Source: Seriola aureovittata | Taxonomy: Eukaryota > Chordata > Actinopteri > Carangiformes > Carangidae | Assembly (NCBI RefSeq): GCF_021018895.1 | Contig: NC_079382.1 | Coordinates: 11,550,501-11,614,500 of the forward strand | DNA: 64,000 nucleotides | Direction: 5' to 3' | Part shown: positions 1 to 22,800 of the stretch, one piece after another | How the letters are laid out: every line of letters begins with the position of its first letter | How positions within the stretch are numbered: position 1 is the first letter of the stretch | Made by a program: the position numbers and the translations under genes | The notes under the pieces: generated by a model | What the model was told of the DNA's origin: nothing | Seen by the model: only the letters and a program-made list of their open reading frames with translations | Database searches by the model: none

Positions 1-1182
1 TCTAAATGTTGTAATTGATGTTTTTACCAGTTCGTATGTTGTAATAATGATTTGCTCTAATGTTCATGCCAGAATATGAATCCCAGAGCTCTCACATCAC
101 AAGTACTCATGGGATATTTATAGATCTAATATTACCATCAACTCATCTTTTTTTCTGTTATGCAAAGAGTGTATCTGAAAAATATGGAACAGGAAAAATA
201 AAATAATCCAAAAAAAAAGAGGAAAAAAAAACATTTTGAATGCATGTTATTTTCGTAATTACTCTGGTTTTATTTTTCTTGTAAAAGAGTGTCAGAGGAG
301 GTCCAATCAATGCATCTGTAATTTAAGACAAGTGTGTGTTCTGCTTTTGAATACTGTGACCTTCCTCTGTCAGATATGAATGATGTAATCTCAGTTCAAT
401 CAATCTCAGACAACTGAACAAGGAAATCTGAGAATTTCAGCAATAGCTTGTCTGCTTGCTGTCGGTTCTGATAGATTTTTTGACAGCTCAAAACACAAAA
501 GGTCAGTGGTTAGGGAAGGTATGCAGTGTAGGCAAGGGTCATTTTTTAACTCCCTACTCCCAAATCTCACTGTGGAGTCACACTCAACCTTTGAGCATCA
601 TAGATAAGGTGTCTCTGCTGTTCTGATAAATTGAACTTTGCCTGATGGTCTATTTTTGGTGTAGCGGGCTTCTCTCAAGAACCCACAATCATTAATAGAT
701 CCATTTAAAGGCTAAATGTAATTCAGTCATTTACTATATATTTTTTTTATATTCAGTTAGTGCAGTTCGAACGAAATTGTTTTATTTTGAAAAATCGGAG
801 TACACTGAACCGGAAGTCCGGGTTTTACTTCTTACTTCCAAAACAATCCCCTCTACCTCACTTTACAGTGGAGACGTAAGGTAGTTAGTCAGGTAGTCAG
901 CACCCAGTTAGACAGTGCTATAGTTAACACGTTAGGCAACATTTAAGACGATTAACGAAGCCGTGAGATTAATGAAGAAGGTGGTAATTTTAGATAATTT
1001 TGTAGACATTTGTTCGTTACTTCCCTCGATAACCTTGTCAACTGTTAACCCGCTGATACTCCGGCTGCCTCACACATTGGTCTGAAGTTAGCTTGACTAG
1101 CTGGTTAACAGTAACATCAAATCGGAAAAACGTATGTGCAGTTTTACCTGGGAAGAATATCGGTCCTCTGCCGGGAGAGCAA
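1..1182. other. 5' flank of abcd4; no gene seen in 1-780
   Basis: No exon or RNA gene is recognisable in the first 780 bases, which are AT-rich with short A runs near 210-235. From about 800 the sequence changes to promoter-like DNA. There is no TATA box next to the gene start. An ETS-type site ACCGGAAGT lies at 809-817, with further TTCC cores at 830-840. The presumed 5' UTR of abcd4 runs up to the ATG at 1183. Confidence 0.5.
809..817 (+). promoter_or_regulatory. ETS/GABP-type site in the abcd4 promoter
   Basis: ACCGGAAGT matches the ETS-family (GABP-like) consensus. It lies about 370 bases upstream of the abcd4 start codon in a TATA-less region, as is common for housekeeping genes. Use as a promoter element is inferred from position and motif only. 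Confidence 0.4.
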
Positions 1183-9193
<8,011 letters not shown>

Positions 9194-9505
9194 CCTCAGA
9201 CTCATCTTTCTGAAATCCCAGACATGTAGGAAGCACTAGTGTGGGCGGCGAGAACAGAAAACACTCCTGAACTCCTCAGTTACTAACAGGTGCTCTTCAA
9301 TAAGGTACATAGACACATTTTCTCAGACAGGATGATGGTTTAGAGGCTCTGGGTCTGGAACCAGCCAAAATGTTTTGGACCCAAAGACAAACGAATGGTT
9401 TGGATTATTATGTAATAGTCAGCATGATTTAAATATAATGAAAACAACAGGAAAGAAACAGTAAACTTTATACTTGTTGTTTGTCTTTATGTTAAATTAC
9501 AGTGG

Positions 9506-9511
9506 TTTATT
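9506..9511 (-). terminator. Probable acss1 polyadenylation signal
   Basis: AATAAA on the minus strand, about 280 bases past the acss1 stop codon at 9788. It lies inside what is probably the 3' UTR of the convergent gene abcd4. Confidence 0.5.
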
Positions 9512-9690
9512 GTGTTATGTTCACAGTTAATACATGGGAATATTATTACTACTGTGTAATTAAGTTTTGTATTAAAAACACACAATGTTTTTATGCTTTT
9601 AGTAATTCCTACCAAGAGCAGATCCATCTGTGGACAATACATACAGTTTAAACACTTGTTTACCTGATTTGATACAATTTTCATATGTGC

Positions 9691-9706
9691 AATAAAAACA
9701 AATAAA
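9691..9706 (+). terminator. Probable abcd4 polyadenylation signals (two AATAAA)
   Basis: AATAAA occurs at 9691-9696 and 9701-9706 on the plus strand, about 500 bases past the abcd4 stop. No canonical hexamer was noticed between the stop and this pair. Use of this pair would bring the abcd4 transcript to within about 80 bases of the acss1 stop codon. Confidence 0.5.
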
Positions 9707-9787
9707 AATATTTGGCCTTTAAACTCATTGTTTATACACAGACACAAGTCTGTTTTAAGTGCGATAAGAATGTTTTCAGCAAACACA

Positions 9788-11423
9788 TCATTGCTGCTGC
9801 TGTTTGCTTAAGAGGTCGCGGTGACCTTGGATGATCTCCTGAACTGTTGTAGGGTCATCCAGCGTGCTGAGGTCACCCAACCCGTTCAATTCACGTTCCA
9901 CCACCTTCCGCAGCACCCGGCGCATTATCTTACCTGAGCGTGTCTTTGGCAGACGCTGGACAAACTGTGAGAAAGACCAAAAAATGGCCGAAGTTACTAA
10001 GTGCAAGTTAGTCTTAAATGTCTGTTTGCAGTTTAAAGTCAGTGGAGCAGAATTACCTGGATGCAGTCTGGACAGGCGTACTTGGCGATCTTTTTAGATA
10101 CCATGACGGTTAGCTGCCTGGACACGTCCGCCTCTTCCACCTCTACGCTCTTTTTCAGCACCACAAAAGCATAAACGCCTGACAAAGCACAGAGACAGAG
10201 AACCCCGCTTTCAAATTCTTATTCATCCCGGTGAACAGTGTAATGTGGGAAAAAACGTGTTGCTTACCTTGTCCTTTAATGTTATGTGAGTATCCAATGA
10301 CAGCAGATTCAGCCACTGCAGAACATTGATTCTGTTACAGAAATGACAGGATCAGGATCGTGTGTACGTTTCATGGTTTCAAGTTTTAGATGAAAGAATG
10401 GCTCAACAGTATAAATGTCTCTTTGGATAAACATTGAAGGAAATTAACTAAATTGCACTTTAATGAAACTGAAATTACTTTAACCCTGTTCAAACTATGG
10501 ACATATTTAGTCACTTTGAGATTTTTTTTTCTACTTTTTTTTTTTTTTTTTACTACTTACCACCACATCCTCTATCTCTGCCGTGCCAATCCTGTGACCG
10601 CTCACATTGATGACATCATCAAGGCGCCCAGTGATCTGGTAATACCCCTCCTTTGATCGATAGGCCCCATCACCAGTAAAGAAATAACCTAACAAAGGCA
10701 TTTTAGAGACTGTTAACTTGCAATAAGAAATGAAGCGTCCAGCAAAGAAGAGAAATATAGAAACACCATAACGACAGTGACAGGTTGTTCATGGACGCAT
10801 CATACTGTACCAGGATGCGGCTGACAGTAGGTCTCAGTGAATCTCTGGTGGTTGTTATGAATTGTTCGGGCCATGCCGGGCCATGGCTGAGCTATACACA
10901 GAGCTCCAGATGTGTTATTGGAAGTCACAACTTTGCCCTGAAGAAACCCAGGAGTGATAAATGTTAAGTAGAAAGTGGATGATGTGCAAGACAATAGAAA
11001 TGGACAACCAAACAAGGGCTGGTTACATAACTGATATAATTACTGCAAGTAAGAAAGAACTCATGTAAGAATGTGTTATTGATATTTTAGGAAGTGTACT
11101 AATGCTATTGGGACCCTGTGCTCTCTGAATGCTGCGTGGGTGATTGTGTGTGTTTGTGTGTTGAGAGGGAGGATGATAGATCAGCTCAGAGTCACCACTC
11201 CCAACTGTCTGCACAATCTGCGCATTTCAGAAACGAGCAACTGCAATAGGCACAAAGTAGTTTGACAGATTTTTAATAAGGGGTTTGGCACGCACAGAAT
11301 GGGACTTATGGGTGGGAGCAGGGTGGGTATCAAAAGTGACACAGCTGGTGACTATTTTATAATCCTAATCTGACCCTCTCCTCTGGGCTGTTCCCAGCCA
11401 TCCAGCATTGGCAGGGTGGCATG

Positions 11424-11457
<34 letters not shown>

Positions 11458-13796
11458 AGGGATGAGCATCATACCTCAGTGTCCATGAGTACTGGCTTGA
11501 TGCCAAAGAAAGGTCTCATAGCCATTCCTGGGACAATCTCTGCGTCTGGGTCTGATGGCCTCGGGGCGATGCAGATGCCACCTGTCTCTGGGAACAGAGG
11601 AAAAATACAACAGATTATATAAAGTGCTGTATATACAGCGTGCATAAAACAAACCAAAAAAAACACCTTTTTAAAAGGCTACTGTTAATCAGAAAATATC
11701 TGTGTTTGTAAAGTATGACTGAACCTCCTCAGACCAACATTTAATTTTTTATAGAGCAACGCTCGATACAAAAGCTTTTTTCAAATTTTGCCCTAGGTTA
11801 AGATGCGCCAGGAAACAAGAAGACAGAGAGGAGGAATAACATGAAAACAAAGGTCCCAGATAGAAACGAACCAGGGATGTACAGTAAGCTACTGTCTATG
11901 TCTGAACCACCAGGACAACAACTACTGTGTCCAGGATTTTAGAAATACTGAAGTCACAAGTCCGAAACTCCCGGTGCGACTCAGCCTTTACATATTTACC
12001 ATGTGTTTGTTTTTAATTGTTGTATCCCCGCAAGTTACTAAAACCCAGAAGTTGACAGAAAAATAATGTAGGCACGTTACTGAGGACACTCAGTGGGACT
12101 CAGAAATACAGTTGTTGAGTAACCTGAACCGAACAAAGTAGTTTTCAGACTAGAACACATTTTTTGTTCAGAGCACTGAAGAAGAACAGATTGGGGAAAA
12201 AGTGAAATGACAAATGAAAGGAACAGAGAGGGGAGTAGTACAAGGTAGATGACAGAGCCAACTAACAGTTTGTAAATCTAAGATAAGCCCTTCTCACTGC
12301 TGCAGATTTAGATTGTGGAATTACAGCCATACTAAGTAAATTAAATGCAATTAGGTTTGTCCGAGCCTCAGGGACTCTGATAAATCTGCCTGGTGGTGTT
12401 GGTGGCAGCAGAGGGGACCCGTTATAAAGTAGGACACAACAGATGATCCCACAATAGCACTAGCAACACCCCCCACAAGAGCCTCTAGGGACCTTTACTA
12501 CTTTAACATTTGGGAAATAAAGTTGTAGAGTTAGAGGTTAGAATATTGGTAACGCATTTACATCTGTCCATTTTATATGAAGTTACAGCCAGCAGCTGGG
12601 CAGCTTAGCTTAGAAAGAAAAATAGATGTACAGTAGTTTCCAAGACGTCAAACTATTCCTTTCAATAAATGCTCAGAAGTAAGAATTTAAACATGTAGTT
12701 ACTAAAATTTATTTTAATTTTTTTTGCTCATCCTCTCACCTCACCAGTCCTGTGTGATCCAACATGGAGGCCGTATGCCAACGGCAGATCAAAATCTAAT
12801 TTTCTCTCTAAACAGGCTACTTGCTCCCAGATCAACCAAATGGCATTTATGAATAATGCCACTTAGTCCTAATTGGAAACAGTGGTCCAGGAAAATAACA
12901 TAAAAACATAATCCTTTTTTTACCGAGGTAGAGTATTTGGGTCATATCTGTGACTATAATTCTCAAGCTCATCATGCTCTGATGTTTAATTATCGTCAAT
13001 TAATTATAGATTTTTGCCATTTGTATGGTAATTAACGCAGCTTTTGCTCCATTTGGTCATTACTCAATCTAATTTAGAAAGACTCAGGATGAAACACATA
13101 GTGTCAGTCGGCTCCTGTGTTCATCTGTGAAATTGATTTTATTAGCGAAATCAGCTGATTTCAAACATGTTGTTGTTATGTCCAGTCATAAGGGCTTTGG
13201 TAAAGGAATAGTGGTTATTTTGTGGTGACTTCAGAGGACAGCAGAGGGTGAAGGACAATTTTTGTATCAAACCCCCTGCAATTACTGTAATTTACTGCAG
13301 TTTAGTCAAGTTTACACTATATTGTTTCTTTTTCCCACTTTTATCTTGTTATGTAACCATAATTGAGGACAAAAACTATCAAGATGACTCTAAAAATAGA
13401 GTCAGTTTCTCTTTCTCTTTCTCTTTCTTTCTCTCTGTGAGGACAAATTGCAGAACAAGTTCCCATTTTTGTGGGTTTAAGAGCAAGTCAGAGCACAAGC
13501 TGCACTGTAGCGACTCATCTGATAGTGGGAAGTTTATAGACTTATCAGAGTGTCCCCAAACAGCTGCAGTCTGCAGTCGACATGTATCCAACTGGCTAAA
13601 GTGAGAATTGACAAACAAAATGAAAACAGGGAAGAAAATTATTACCCCCCCATATTTCCCTACATGGCCTTGGTGTTGATGATGACTGTTGTTAATATTC
13701 AATATTACCATAAAAAGTTGAATGTTGACAACTGCTCCCAAAATCAGAAGCTTAACTCTGAGAGGAAAACATCTGGTTTGATTCAGGGGAGTTCAG

Positions 13797-13887
<91 letters not shown>

Positions 13888-16800
13888 GCGTGCATGCGTG
13901 CATGCGTGCGTGCATGTGTGTGCGTGTGCGCGCGCCCATACACCCATGTGCTGTTATATTGTGCATGTCTGCGCATACACAACCACATTCCTGATGTTAT
14001 GTAACACTGTTATTGCTGGAGGGACGGAGCAAACTGCTCACCCCTTTAAGACTGACCGATGGGCTGTTACAGAACCTGCAGATGTGGCTGTGTTTGAGGA
14101 AGAGTTCGTGAACTGAGCTGCCCTTTCCGGAGTCATTGTGAAAGTGAGGAAATAATTTAAGAGTCACACAATGAGAAACAAAACCAAGCTTTATGTGAGC
14201 TCAACAAATGTGATTTAGTTAACTGGCCCCAATGTTAAACAAGACAGAGATCACAGTAGAGTGAAGGTCAGATTGTAGCCACACGTGAAGTACAGACAAA
14301 AAGCGTATGACAGAAGAGACTGACTCAACAGTTCAGCATTAAGCATTGAGTATCCCTGAAGCCAAATAACTGTTTTAGCCTTTGTATGAAGGTAGAATTT
14401 AGTGTTGATTTTTTTATTTTAATTTTTTTAATGATGAGCCAACTGACAAAAAAATAAAGTAAAAATTATTTGGGTTGATTCATTAATCGACATGACTGCT
14501 AATGTCTCTGTTTTTACAAATAAAAATTTGGATTAAAAGAAATATTTTCTTAAGCTGTACATTTAGCCTGGAATTCAGACTGATTTGACTTTACATTACT
14601 TTTCACTTAATGTAAATCGTTACAAATCTGAGGTGTGTGATAAAGAGGTCTTGAACCAGGCGAGCGAACATGTGGTGTCTTCAAATTTGGGAAAGGACAT
14701 TGTCGCTCTACTGTTTTCTATGATCTAACATGTAAATCCCATCCACTGACATAACCAACTGACATTTTGGTGACAATTTAATAAAAAAGAAAAAGAAAAA
14801 CTTTTCTCCAGTAGCTGATAAATTCCACATGTCGGTGTGTTCACCGTTACCTGTTTGCCACCAGGTGTCCACCACAGGACAGCGGCCATCTCCAACCACA
14901 CTGTGGTACCACTCCCATGCTTCGGTGTTGATGGGCTCACCCACTGCAGAAAGACAGACATTTTTAATGTAAATTGGTTAGATTGATATTAACAAGCCAG
15001 AGGTGTTTGTAAAGAGAGATGTCTATGTTGCTTAGTAGCAGGATTTATATTCTATATGTTAAGCTTTGTGTTATAGCTTCAGCCTTATGTTTCACTGGAA
15101 CAGGTGTATGGTATGTATATACTGTGTGTTCGCTGGACTTTTCTATGAACGCTGTAGATTACTGAGGCATGTTGACGTGCTAGCCAGGCTTAACTTTCAG
15201 TGTACTTTAAGTATGTAACACGTGCGTGTTCCCACAGGAGAGGAATCTCTGGTCTCTCACCAGCACATGAGTGTGTATGTGTAGTTTAACATGTGGTTTT
15301 AAACACTCTTAAGTCTTCCTTAATAATGCTGTATGGTACAAACTGTGTTTGATGGTCAACACAATTTGCAGACTCTAGTTTGTGATGGAAGCTGGAGATA
15401 CACTACATCACTTTTGTATGTATTTGAATTTCTAAATAAAAATAATTCCCACCCCAGCACAGAAACACTTTGTGAGTTCATGTGGTTGAACTGTAGAGTT
15501 GTTTCTGCTCTGTCTGATTGTCTGTTCTGGACTCTGGTCTTGTGATTGTTCACATAATAGTATATTCAGATATAAAGGCGTACCAGATCCCAGAGTTTTG
15601 AGGGTGGAGCGGTCATACTTGTGCACCCACTGGTCTCCATATTTGAGCAGCAGGCGGATCGCTGTGGGAGCCCCGTAAAACTGGTTAATCTTAAGTCTCT
15701 GAACCATCTCCCAGTACCTTCCTGTGGAAAACAAAACATGTCTTGAGTTAGCATGGCCCAAAGAGATATGCTACCATGTGCTGAGAAGATACTGATAACC
15801 TATAATCAGAATCAGTTTCACCTTGACAATAACAATGTGTGTGTGCTGACACATTTGACGACTGAGGCCCTGACTCTTGTTTAAACAGAAGATAATTTTA
15901 GCACAGAAGCTACGGCCAAGTTCAAGTTCAACTGTAAACAGTTATTCATAGACAGACGGACACAGGCGAGCAGAGCTGCTGGCAAAGGACAGAAATACTG
16001 ACAAGCTGTGTGTCAACACACTTTACACAGCATATAACATGATCATGAAAATGTCTTAAAAACGATGCCATTACAGCTAATAATATCGTCCTAAGATGAA
16101 TACATGACAAATTGGAAGATTTGCTTTGCAACTATAGGTATTTAGAGTTTTTGTAACGTACGATGAATTTTCTTTTATTATGAAAGTGCCAACCAGTTGG
16201 ATATATTCATACATTTGCTGGCATTCATACCTGGATCAGGGTAAATGGGAGTGCTCTCAAAAAGGACAGTGGTGCCCCCGTTGGCCAGCGGCCCATAGAC
16301 ACTGTAACTGTGTCCTGTTATCCAGCCAATATCTGCCACACAGCCGAATACATCTCCATCATGGTAGCTGAAGACATACTGGGGATGAGGAGGAAGATTG
16401 ATGAGATGATTGGATTAAAAAAAAAGAAAATGTTTATATGCTCATGGTCATTGTTTAGAGATGAAAAAATAGTGTTTACATCCATTTTATACTGTTGAAT
16501 AACCCATTTGATATAAACACAATTTGAACTCAGAATATTACGTAAATACATGATGTTAAAACTAGAGCACCATTTTTGGGTAAGCTCCTGTGAACAGGCT
16601 GATATTTCCTGGACAGATGGTCGGACACTGGATTACAGATCACATTTTGGCTGTCCATGGCCTTCACTGGCATAGAGTACAGTAACTATACACTGCATGA
16701 TAGGAAAATAAAATCAGCAAGACACTACATATTGTGCTTGACGTTACCCTGTGGGTGAGTGCAGCATACAGCAGATACCCAGCCTGAGTGTGGACGAGTC

Positions 16801-19800
16801 CTTTGGGCTTCCCTGTGCTGCCTGATGTGTAAAGCAGGAACAAAACGTCCTCGCTGTCCATGGCAGCTGGCTCACACACCACGTCCTCCTTCAGCATTTC
16901 CTGGATCACACAGTGAATTTACTGGATTATTTGTTAATCACATCCAGTAACTGCAGCATAGTAATAGGACCACAACAGAAGAAACTTTATTGCTTTTGTT
17001 GTGCCAAACATGCAGTAAAACCTTTGAAGATACTAGGAGACAAAGCAACATTTTAAAAGGCAAATCCAGTCAGGAGCTGCTCTGGAGCTTTCGATCAGAC
17101 AGTTTCTTATAGAACTGTAGATGTTCAATTCTCCATCTTTCTTCTGCTGAGGAAGCTCATGTGGTACGACTGAAAACTCCAGAACAGCTACTAGTGGACT
17201 GTCACCTGCTATTTTCAGCATCAAGAATGAATGTTTAACTTCGAAGATTAGTTGATAAATCAAGTCATCCATCAAGTCAAAACAATTGTGGTTAACTGGT
17301 TCATTTCTAAATTAAATGCATCAAACAAAAATGTCAAACATTCACCAGACATTTTTTTTTTCTATCTTCATCTATCCGTGGAAAGTGACTGCTGTTTGCA
17401 TTTGTTAGGAACCTGCTCTCTCACCTCCTCCATGGCGACGTCCTTGGCTGTCATGACAACTGGATTCTCTGTTCTCATAGCAACAAACACCTGCTGTACT
17501 GTCGGACAGCTTTGGACCGCTGTATCCACCGTCCTCTTCAGCTCTGTGACCTTACCCCCTCTGACGCCCTGGTTCACCGTGATGACAGTGCTGGATCGGG
17601 CTGAAAATGTGATGCATATGAAAATCAGACTGCTGATACTTATTTATATTATATTTATTTATATTATATTTATTAAACTAACTTTATTAACTGCACTGAA
17701 TTGAACTGCAATTGTCAATATTCAATTTATACTGTATATAATTTATAATTTGTGTTGCTTTTATATTCTGTCTTGATACATTTTATGCTCTATGTAAAGC
17801 ACTTTGAATTGCCTTGTTGAAATGTGCTATACAAATAAACTTGCCTTGCCTTTAACTTAAATTCAACATATTGTAATACTGTGGTGAAGGAAACACTAGA
17901 AGTAAAAGCATCTGATTGCAATCCCTGGATATTGTGACTGAAAAAAATTCCCTTGACTGTGTTTCGAATATATTAAAAAACCACCAAACCCAATGGTGTA
18001 ACACATTTGCTCTGCATGGAAAAACACAAGAATTATTTGTGTTCCAAATAAGCGAAGAAGTACGGAGCCAATCATAATATCTTCACTTGTCATCAGCCAG
18101 GGTTCATCTAACACTTAAATCTGCCCAAACTATATTTTCATATCAACAGTGAAATTAAATTACGATGCACATTGTGAAAGGGGTCACTCGTAGGGATGAA
18201 CCCATTGAGAATTAGCACCTGCAGTATTAATCCCATGGTGCTTTTTGGTGTCTTTCAGCTCACTGTTATGGTTTTACAGAGCAAAATAATCTTTTTCATT
18301 GACATATCACCTATAATTGTCTATAATATAATATTAGCAAGCAATTGCTAATTGCCATCCAGCTGACCCATAGCAACAGTAGCATCCATCTGAAATCATG
18401 TATTTGTCCACCTGGCAAATGTCTCTTTTCACTCTTTTCACTCACTTTTTGATCTTTACGAGCTAACTCTTGGAGGAAATATCAGTCTATTTTAGAGGAA
18501 AATAGCTGTCTGCTGCTGCTGCTTGAAACAATCTGATGGGAGACAATTAAATTGTAGGACGTAAAACCAAAACAAAGAGGTGAAAGACACCATTAAAGAC
18601 ACAAATCTCTATAGAACTAAGTGAAACTGCAGAGTCAGGGGGTAATTCTCTGTGAGTTGTCCACTAAAAGTGACCCTTTTTCACAATACATGTAGCCATT
18701 TGCTCCGTTGTTAAAATAAAAATGTTGATAAGTGCAGCTTTAAAATGCACAGTGGAAATCTGTTTCCATTCTCATGCTGTCACCTAAATTTCTGACAGCA
18801 TCAGCAGGTCAGTCATACTGTCTCACCGTCTCTAATTCGCTCGGCCAAGGCCTCTGCACTGAACCCGGCAAACACCACGTTGTGGGCTGCACCAATGCGG
18901 GCACAGGCCAACATGGACGCCACAGCCAGAGGGCATGGAGGCATGTAGATGGTGACACAGTCCCCCCTCTTCACACCACGATGCCTTAGAAGGTTTCCCA
19001 GGCGACATGTCATCTCCAGTAGCTCCCTATGAAGAGACACATATCAGTGAACTGAGGTAAATGAAGCAGGAGCACACACACACTTATACAATAAATCAAA
19101 TCTGCTAACCTGTAGGTGACCTTGACCTCTGACCCCGGCTCATCTCTCTCCCAGATCAAAGCCACTCTCTCGGGACAGGTGTGTACGTGCCGGTCCAGGC
19201 AGTTCACTGAATGCGCCCATAAAGAAAACACATGCACACTTACATACACACAGAAAGAAAATTACACTTTATCTGCTTCCCTCATCACCACAGTAGCAGT
19301 TCAAGGTGTTCTGTAGTTAAAGTGATTAGCAATGTTGCCTCTCAATCAGGGTTTTATGGGTTTGAATCTTAGCCCTTGGTCTTTGTGGAGTTGACATGTT
19401 CTCCCTGTGACTGCAAGGATTCTCTCCAGTACTCATGCTTCCTCGCACAGTCCAGACGTACTACACTATGACGTTTTTTGTTTTGTTTTTATGCCTTATA
19501 TATATTGTATGCCGTTTTTTGACCTTTTTATACCTTAGTACATAGTATTTATATATGACAGTATGGTATAGTATAGTATTTCATGCCATACTACACTATG
19601 ACGTTTTTTGATGTTTGACTTTATATGCCTCGCTATGCTATGATGTCCTTATGCATTGCTATATGGTGAAATATATGTGGGGATACTTGGTGGTCCACTG
19701 TTGCCACTCAATCAGAAGGTTATGAGTTTGAATTATATGAATTGTAATTATGACGTTTTTGACATTTTTATGCCATACTATACCATGACGTTTTTTGACA

Positions 19801-22800
19801 TTTTATGCCATACTATACTATGACGTTTTTTGATATTTTATGCCATACTATACGATGACGTTTTTTGGCACTTTATGCAATACTATACCATGATGTTTCA
19901 TGCCTTACTGTTCAATTACATTATTTGACACTTTATGCCATACTATACTATGACGTTTTTTTTTACGTTTTATGCCATACTATACAATGACGTTTTTTGA
20001 CATTTTATGCCATACTATACTATGACGTTTTTTGACATTTTATGCCATACTATACTATGACGTTTTTTGACATTTTATGCCATGCTATACCATGACGTTT
20101 TTTGACATTTTATGCCATACTATACCATGACGTTTTTTGACATTTTATGCCATGCTATACTATGACGTTTTTTGACATTTTATGCCATACTATACTATGA
20201 CGTTTTTTTTTTACGTTTTATGCCATACTATACTGTGACATTATTTTTTTTTTAAAGTATATTTTTTTGACATTTTTATGCCATAGTATACTATGACGTT
20301 TTTTTTGGGCTTTTTATGCCATTATTTTGACAGTATATAGTGGAGAGAGACAGGAAACGGGGAGGCAGAGAGAGGGGGAATGACATGCAGCAAAAGTCCG
20401 TCCGATGCAGGATTCGAACCATGGCCGACTGCAACGAGGACTGTAGCCTCTACACATAGGGCGCCTGCTTAGAACACTACGCCACACGACACACCTACTA
20501 TGACATTATTTGACGTTTTATGCCATACTATACTATGACGTTTTTTGACATTTTAATGCCTTATTGTACTATGACGTTTTTTGACATTTTATGCCATACT
20601 ATACTATGACGTTTTTTGACATTTTATGCCATACTATACTATGACGTTTTTTGATATTTTATGCCATACTATACGATGACGTTTTTTGACATTTTTATGC
20701 CTTATTGTACTTTGACATTTTTTGACATTTTATGCCATACTATACTATGACTTTATTTGACGTTTTATGCCTTACTGTTCAATTACATTATATGACGTTT
20801 TTATACCATACTATACTATGACTTTATTTGACGTTTTTATGCCATACTATATTATGACGTTTTTATGCCATACTATACTATGATATTATTTGACGTTTTA
20901 TGCCATACTATAGTATGACGTTTTTTGACACTTTATGCCATACTATACGATGACGTTTTTTGACGTTTTTATGCCTTATTGTACTATGACGTTTTTTGAC
21001 ATTTTTATGCCATACTATACGATGACATTTTTTGACATTTTATGCCATACTATACTATGATGTTTCATGCCTTACTGTTCAATTACATTATATGACGTTT
21101 TTATACCATACTATACTATGACGTTTTTTTTGAGGTTTTATGCCATACTATAGTATGACGTTTTTTGACACTTTATGCCATACTATACTATGACGTTTTT
21201 TGACATTTTTATGCCATAGTATACTATGACGTTTTTTTTTACGTTTTATGCCAAACTATACTATGACGTTTTTTGACATTTTTATGCCATAGTATACTAT
21301 GACGTTTTTTGACATTTTTATGCCATACTATACTATGACAATATTTGACATTTTTATGCCATACTATACGATGACGTTTTTTGACATTTTTATGCCATAC
21401 TATACGATGACATTTTTTGACATTTTATGCCATACTATACTATGATGTTTCATGCCTTACTGTTCAATTACATTATATGACATTTTTATGCCATACTATA
21501 CTATGACGTTTTTTGACATTTTTATGCCTTATTGTACTATGGCGTTTTTTGACATTTTATGCCATACTATACTATGACGTTTTTTTAAGTTTTATGCCAT
21601 ACTATACTATGACTTTTTTTAAGTTTTATGCCATACTATATTATGACGTTTTTAGACGTTTTTTGTCGTTTTTATGCCATAGTATACTATGACGTTTTTT
21701 GACATTTTATGCCATACTATACCATGACGTTTTTTGACATTTTTATACCATATTATACTATGACGTTTTATGACATTTTATGCCATACTATACGATGACG
21801 TTTTTTGACACTTTATGCCATACTATACGATGACGTTTTTTGACGTTTTATGCCATACTATACCATGACGTTTTTTGACATTTTTATACCATACTATACT
21901 ATGACGTTTTTTGACATTTTATACCATACTATACTATGACGTTTTTTGACATTTTATGCCATACTGTACCATGACGTTTTTTGACATTTTTATACCATAC
22001 TATACAATGTCATTTTTTGACATTTTTATGCCATACTATACTATGACGTTTTTTTAAGTTTTATACCATACTATACTCTGACGTTTTTTGTCGTTTTTAT
22101 GCCTTATTGTACTATGACGTTTTTTGACGTTTTATGCCATACTATACCATGACATTATTTGACATTTTTATGCCATACTATACAATGTCATTTTTTGACA
22201 TTTTTATGCCATACTATACTATGACGTTTTTTGACATTTTTATGCCATACTATACTATGACGTTTTTAGACATTTTATGCCATACTATACTATGACATTT
22301 TTTGACATTTTATGCCATACTATTCTATGACGTTTTTTGACATTTTATGCCATACTATACTATGACTTTATTTGACGTTTTATGCCTTACTGCTCAATTA
22401 CATTATATGACGTTTTTATGCCATACTATACGATGGCGTTTTTTGACGTTTTTATGCCTTATTGTACTATTACGTTTTTTGACATTTTATGCCATACTAT
22501 ACGATGACGTTTTTTGACACTTTATGCCATACTATACGATGACGTTTTTTGACGTTTTATGCCATACTATACCATGACGTTTTTTGACATTTTTATACCA
22601 TACTATACTATGACGTTTTTTGACATTTTTATACCATACTATACTATGACGTTTTTTGACATTTTATGCCATACTATACCATGACGTTTTTTGACATTTT
22701 TATACCATACTATACAATGTCATTTTTTGACATTTTTATGCCATACTATACTATGACGTTTTTTGACATTTTTATGCCATACTATACTATGACGTTTTTT

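Noticed and set aside
13550..14116. 188-codon open frame and other frames over TG/CA repeats (39841, 44172, 45756 and similar)
   Set aside because: They encode mainly Cys-Val or Thr-His repeats from dinucleotide runs and lack any family resemblance.
20325..20495. tRNA gene suggested by the perfect B box
   Set aside because: The head does not give matching acceptor and anticodon arms and continues into a SINE body.
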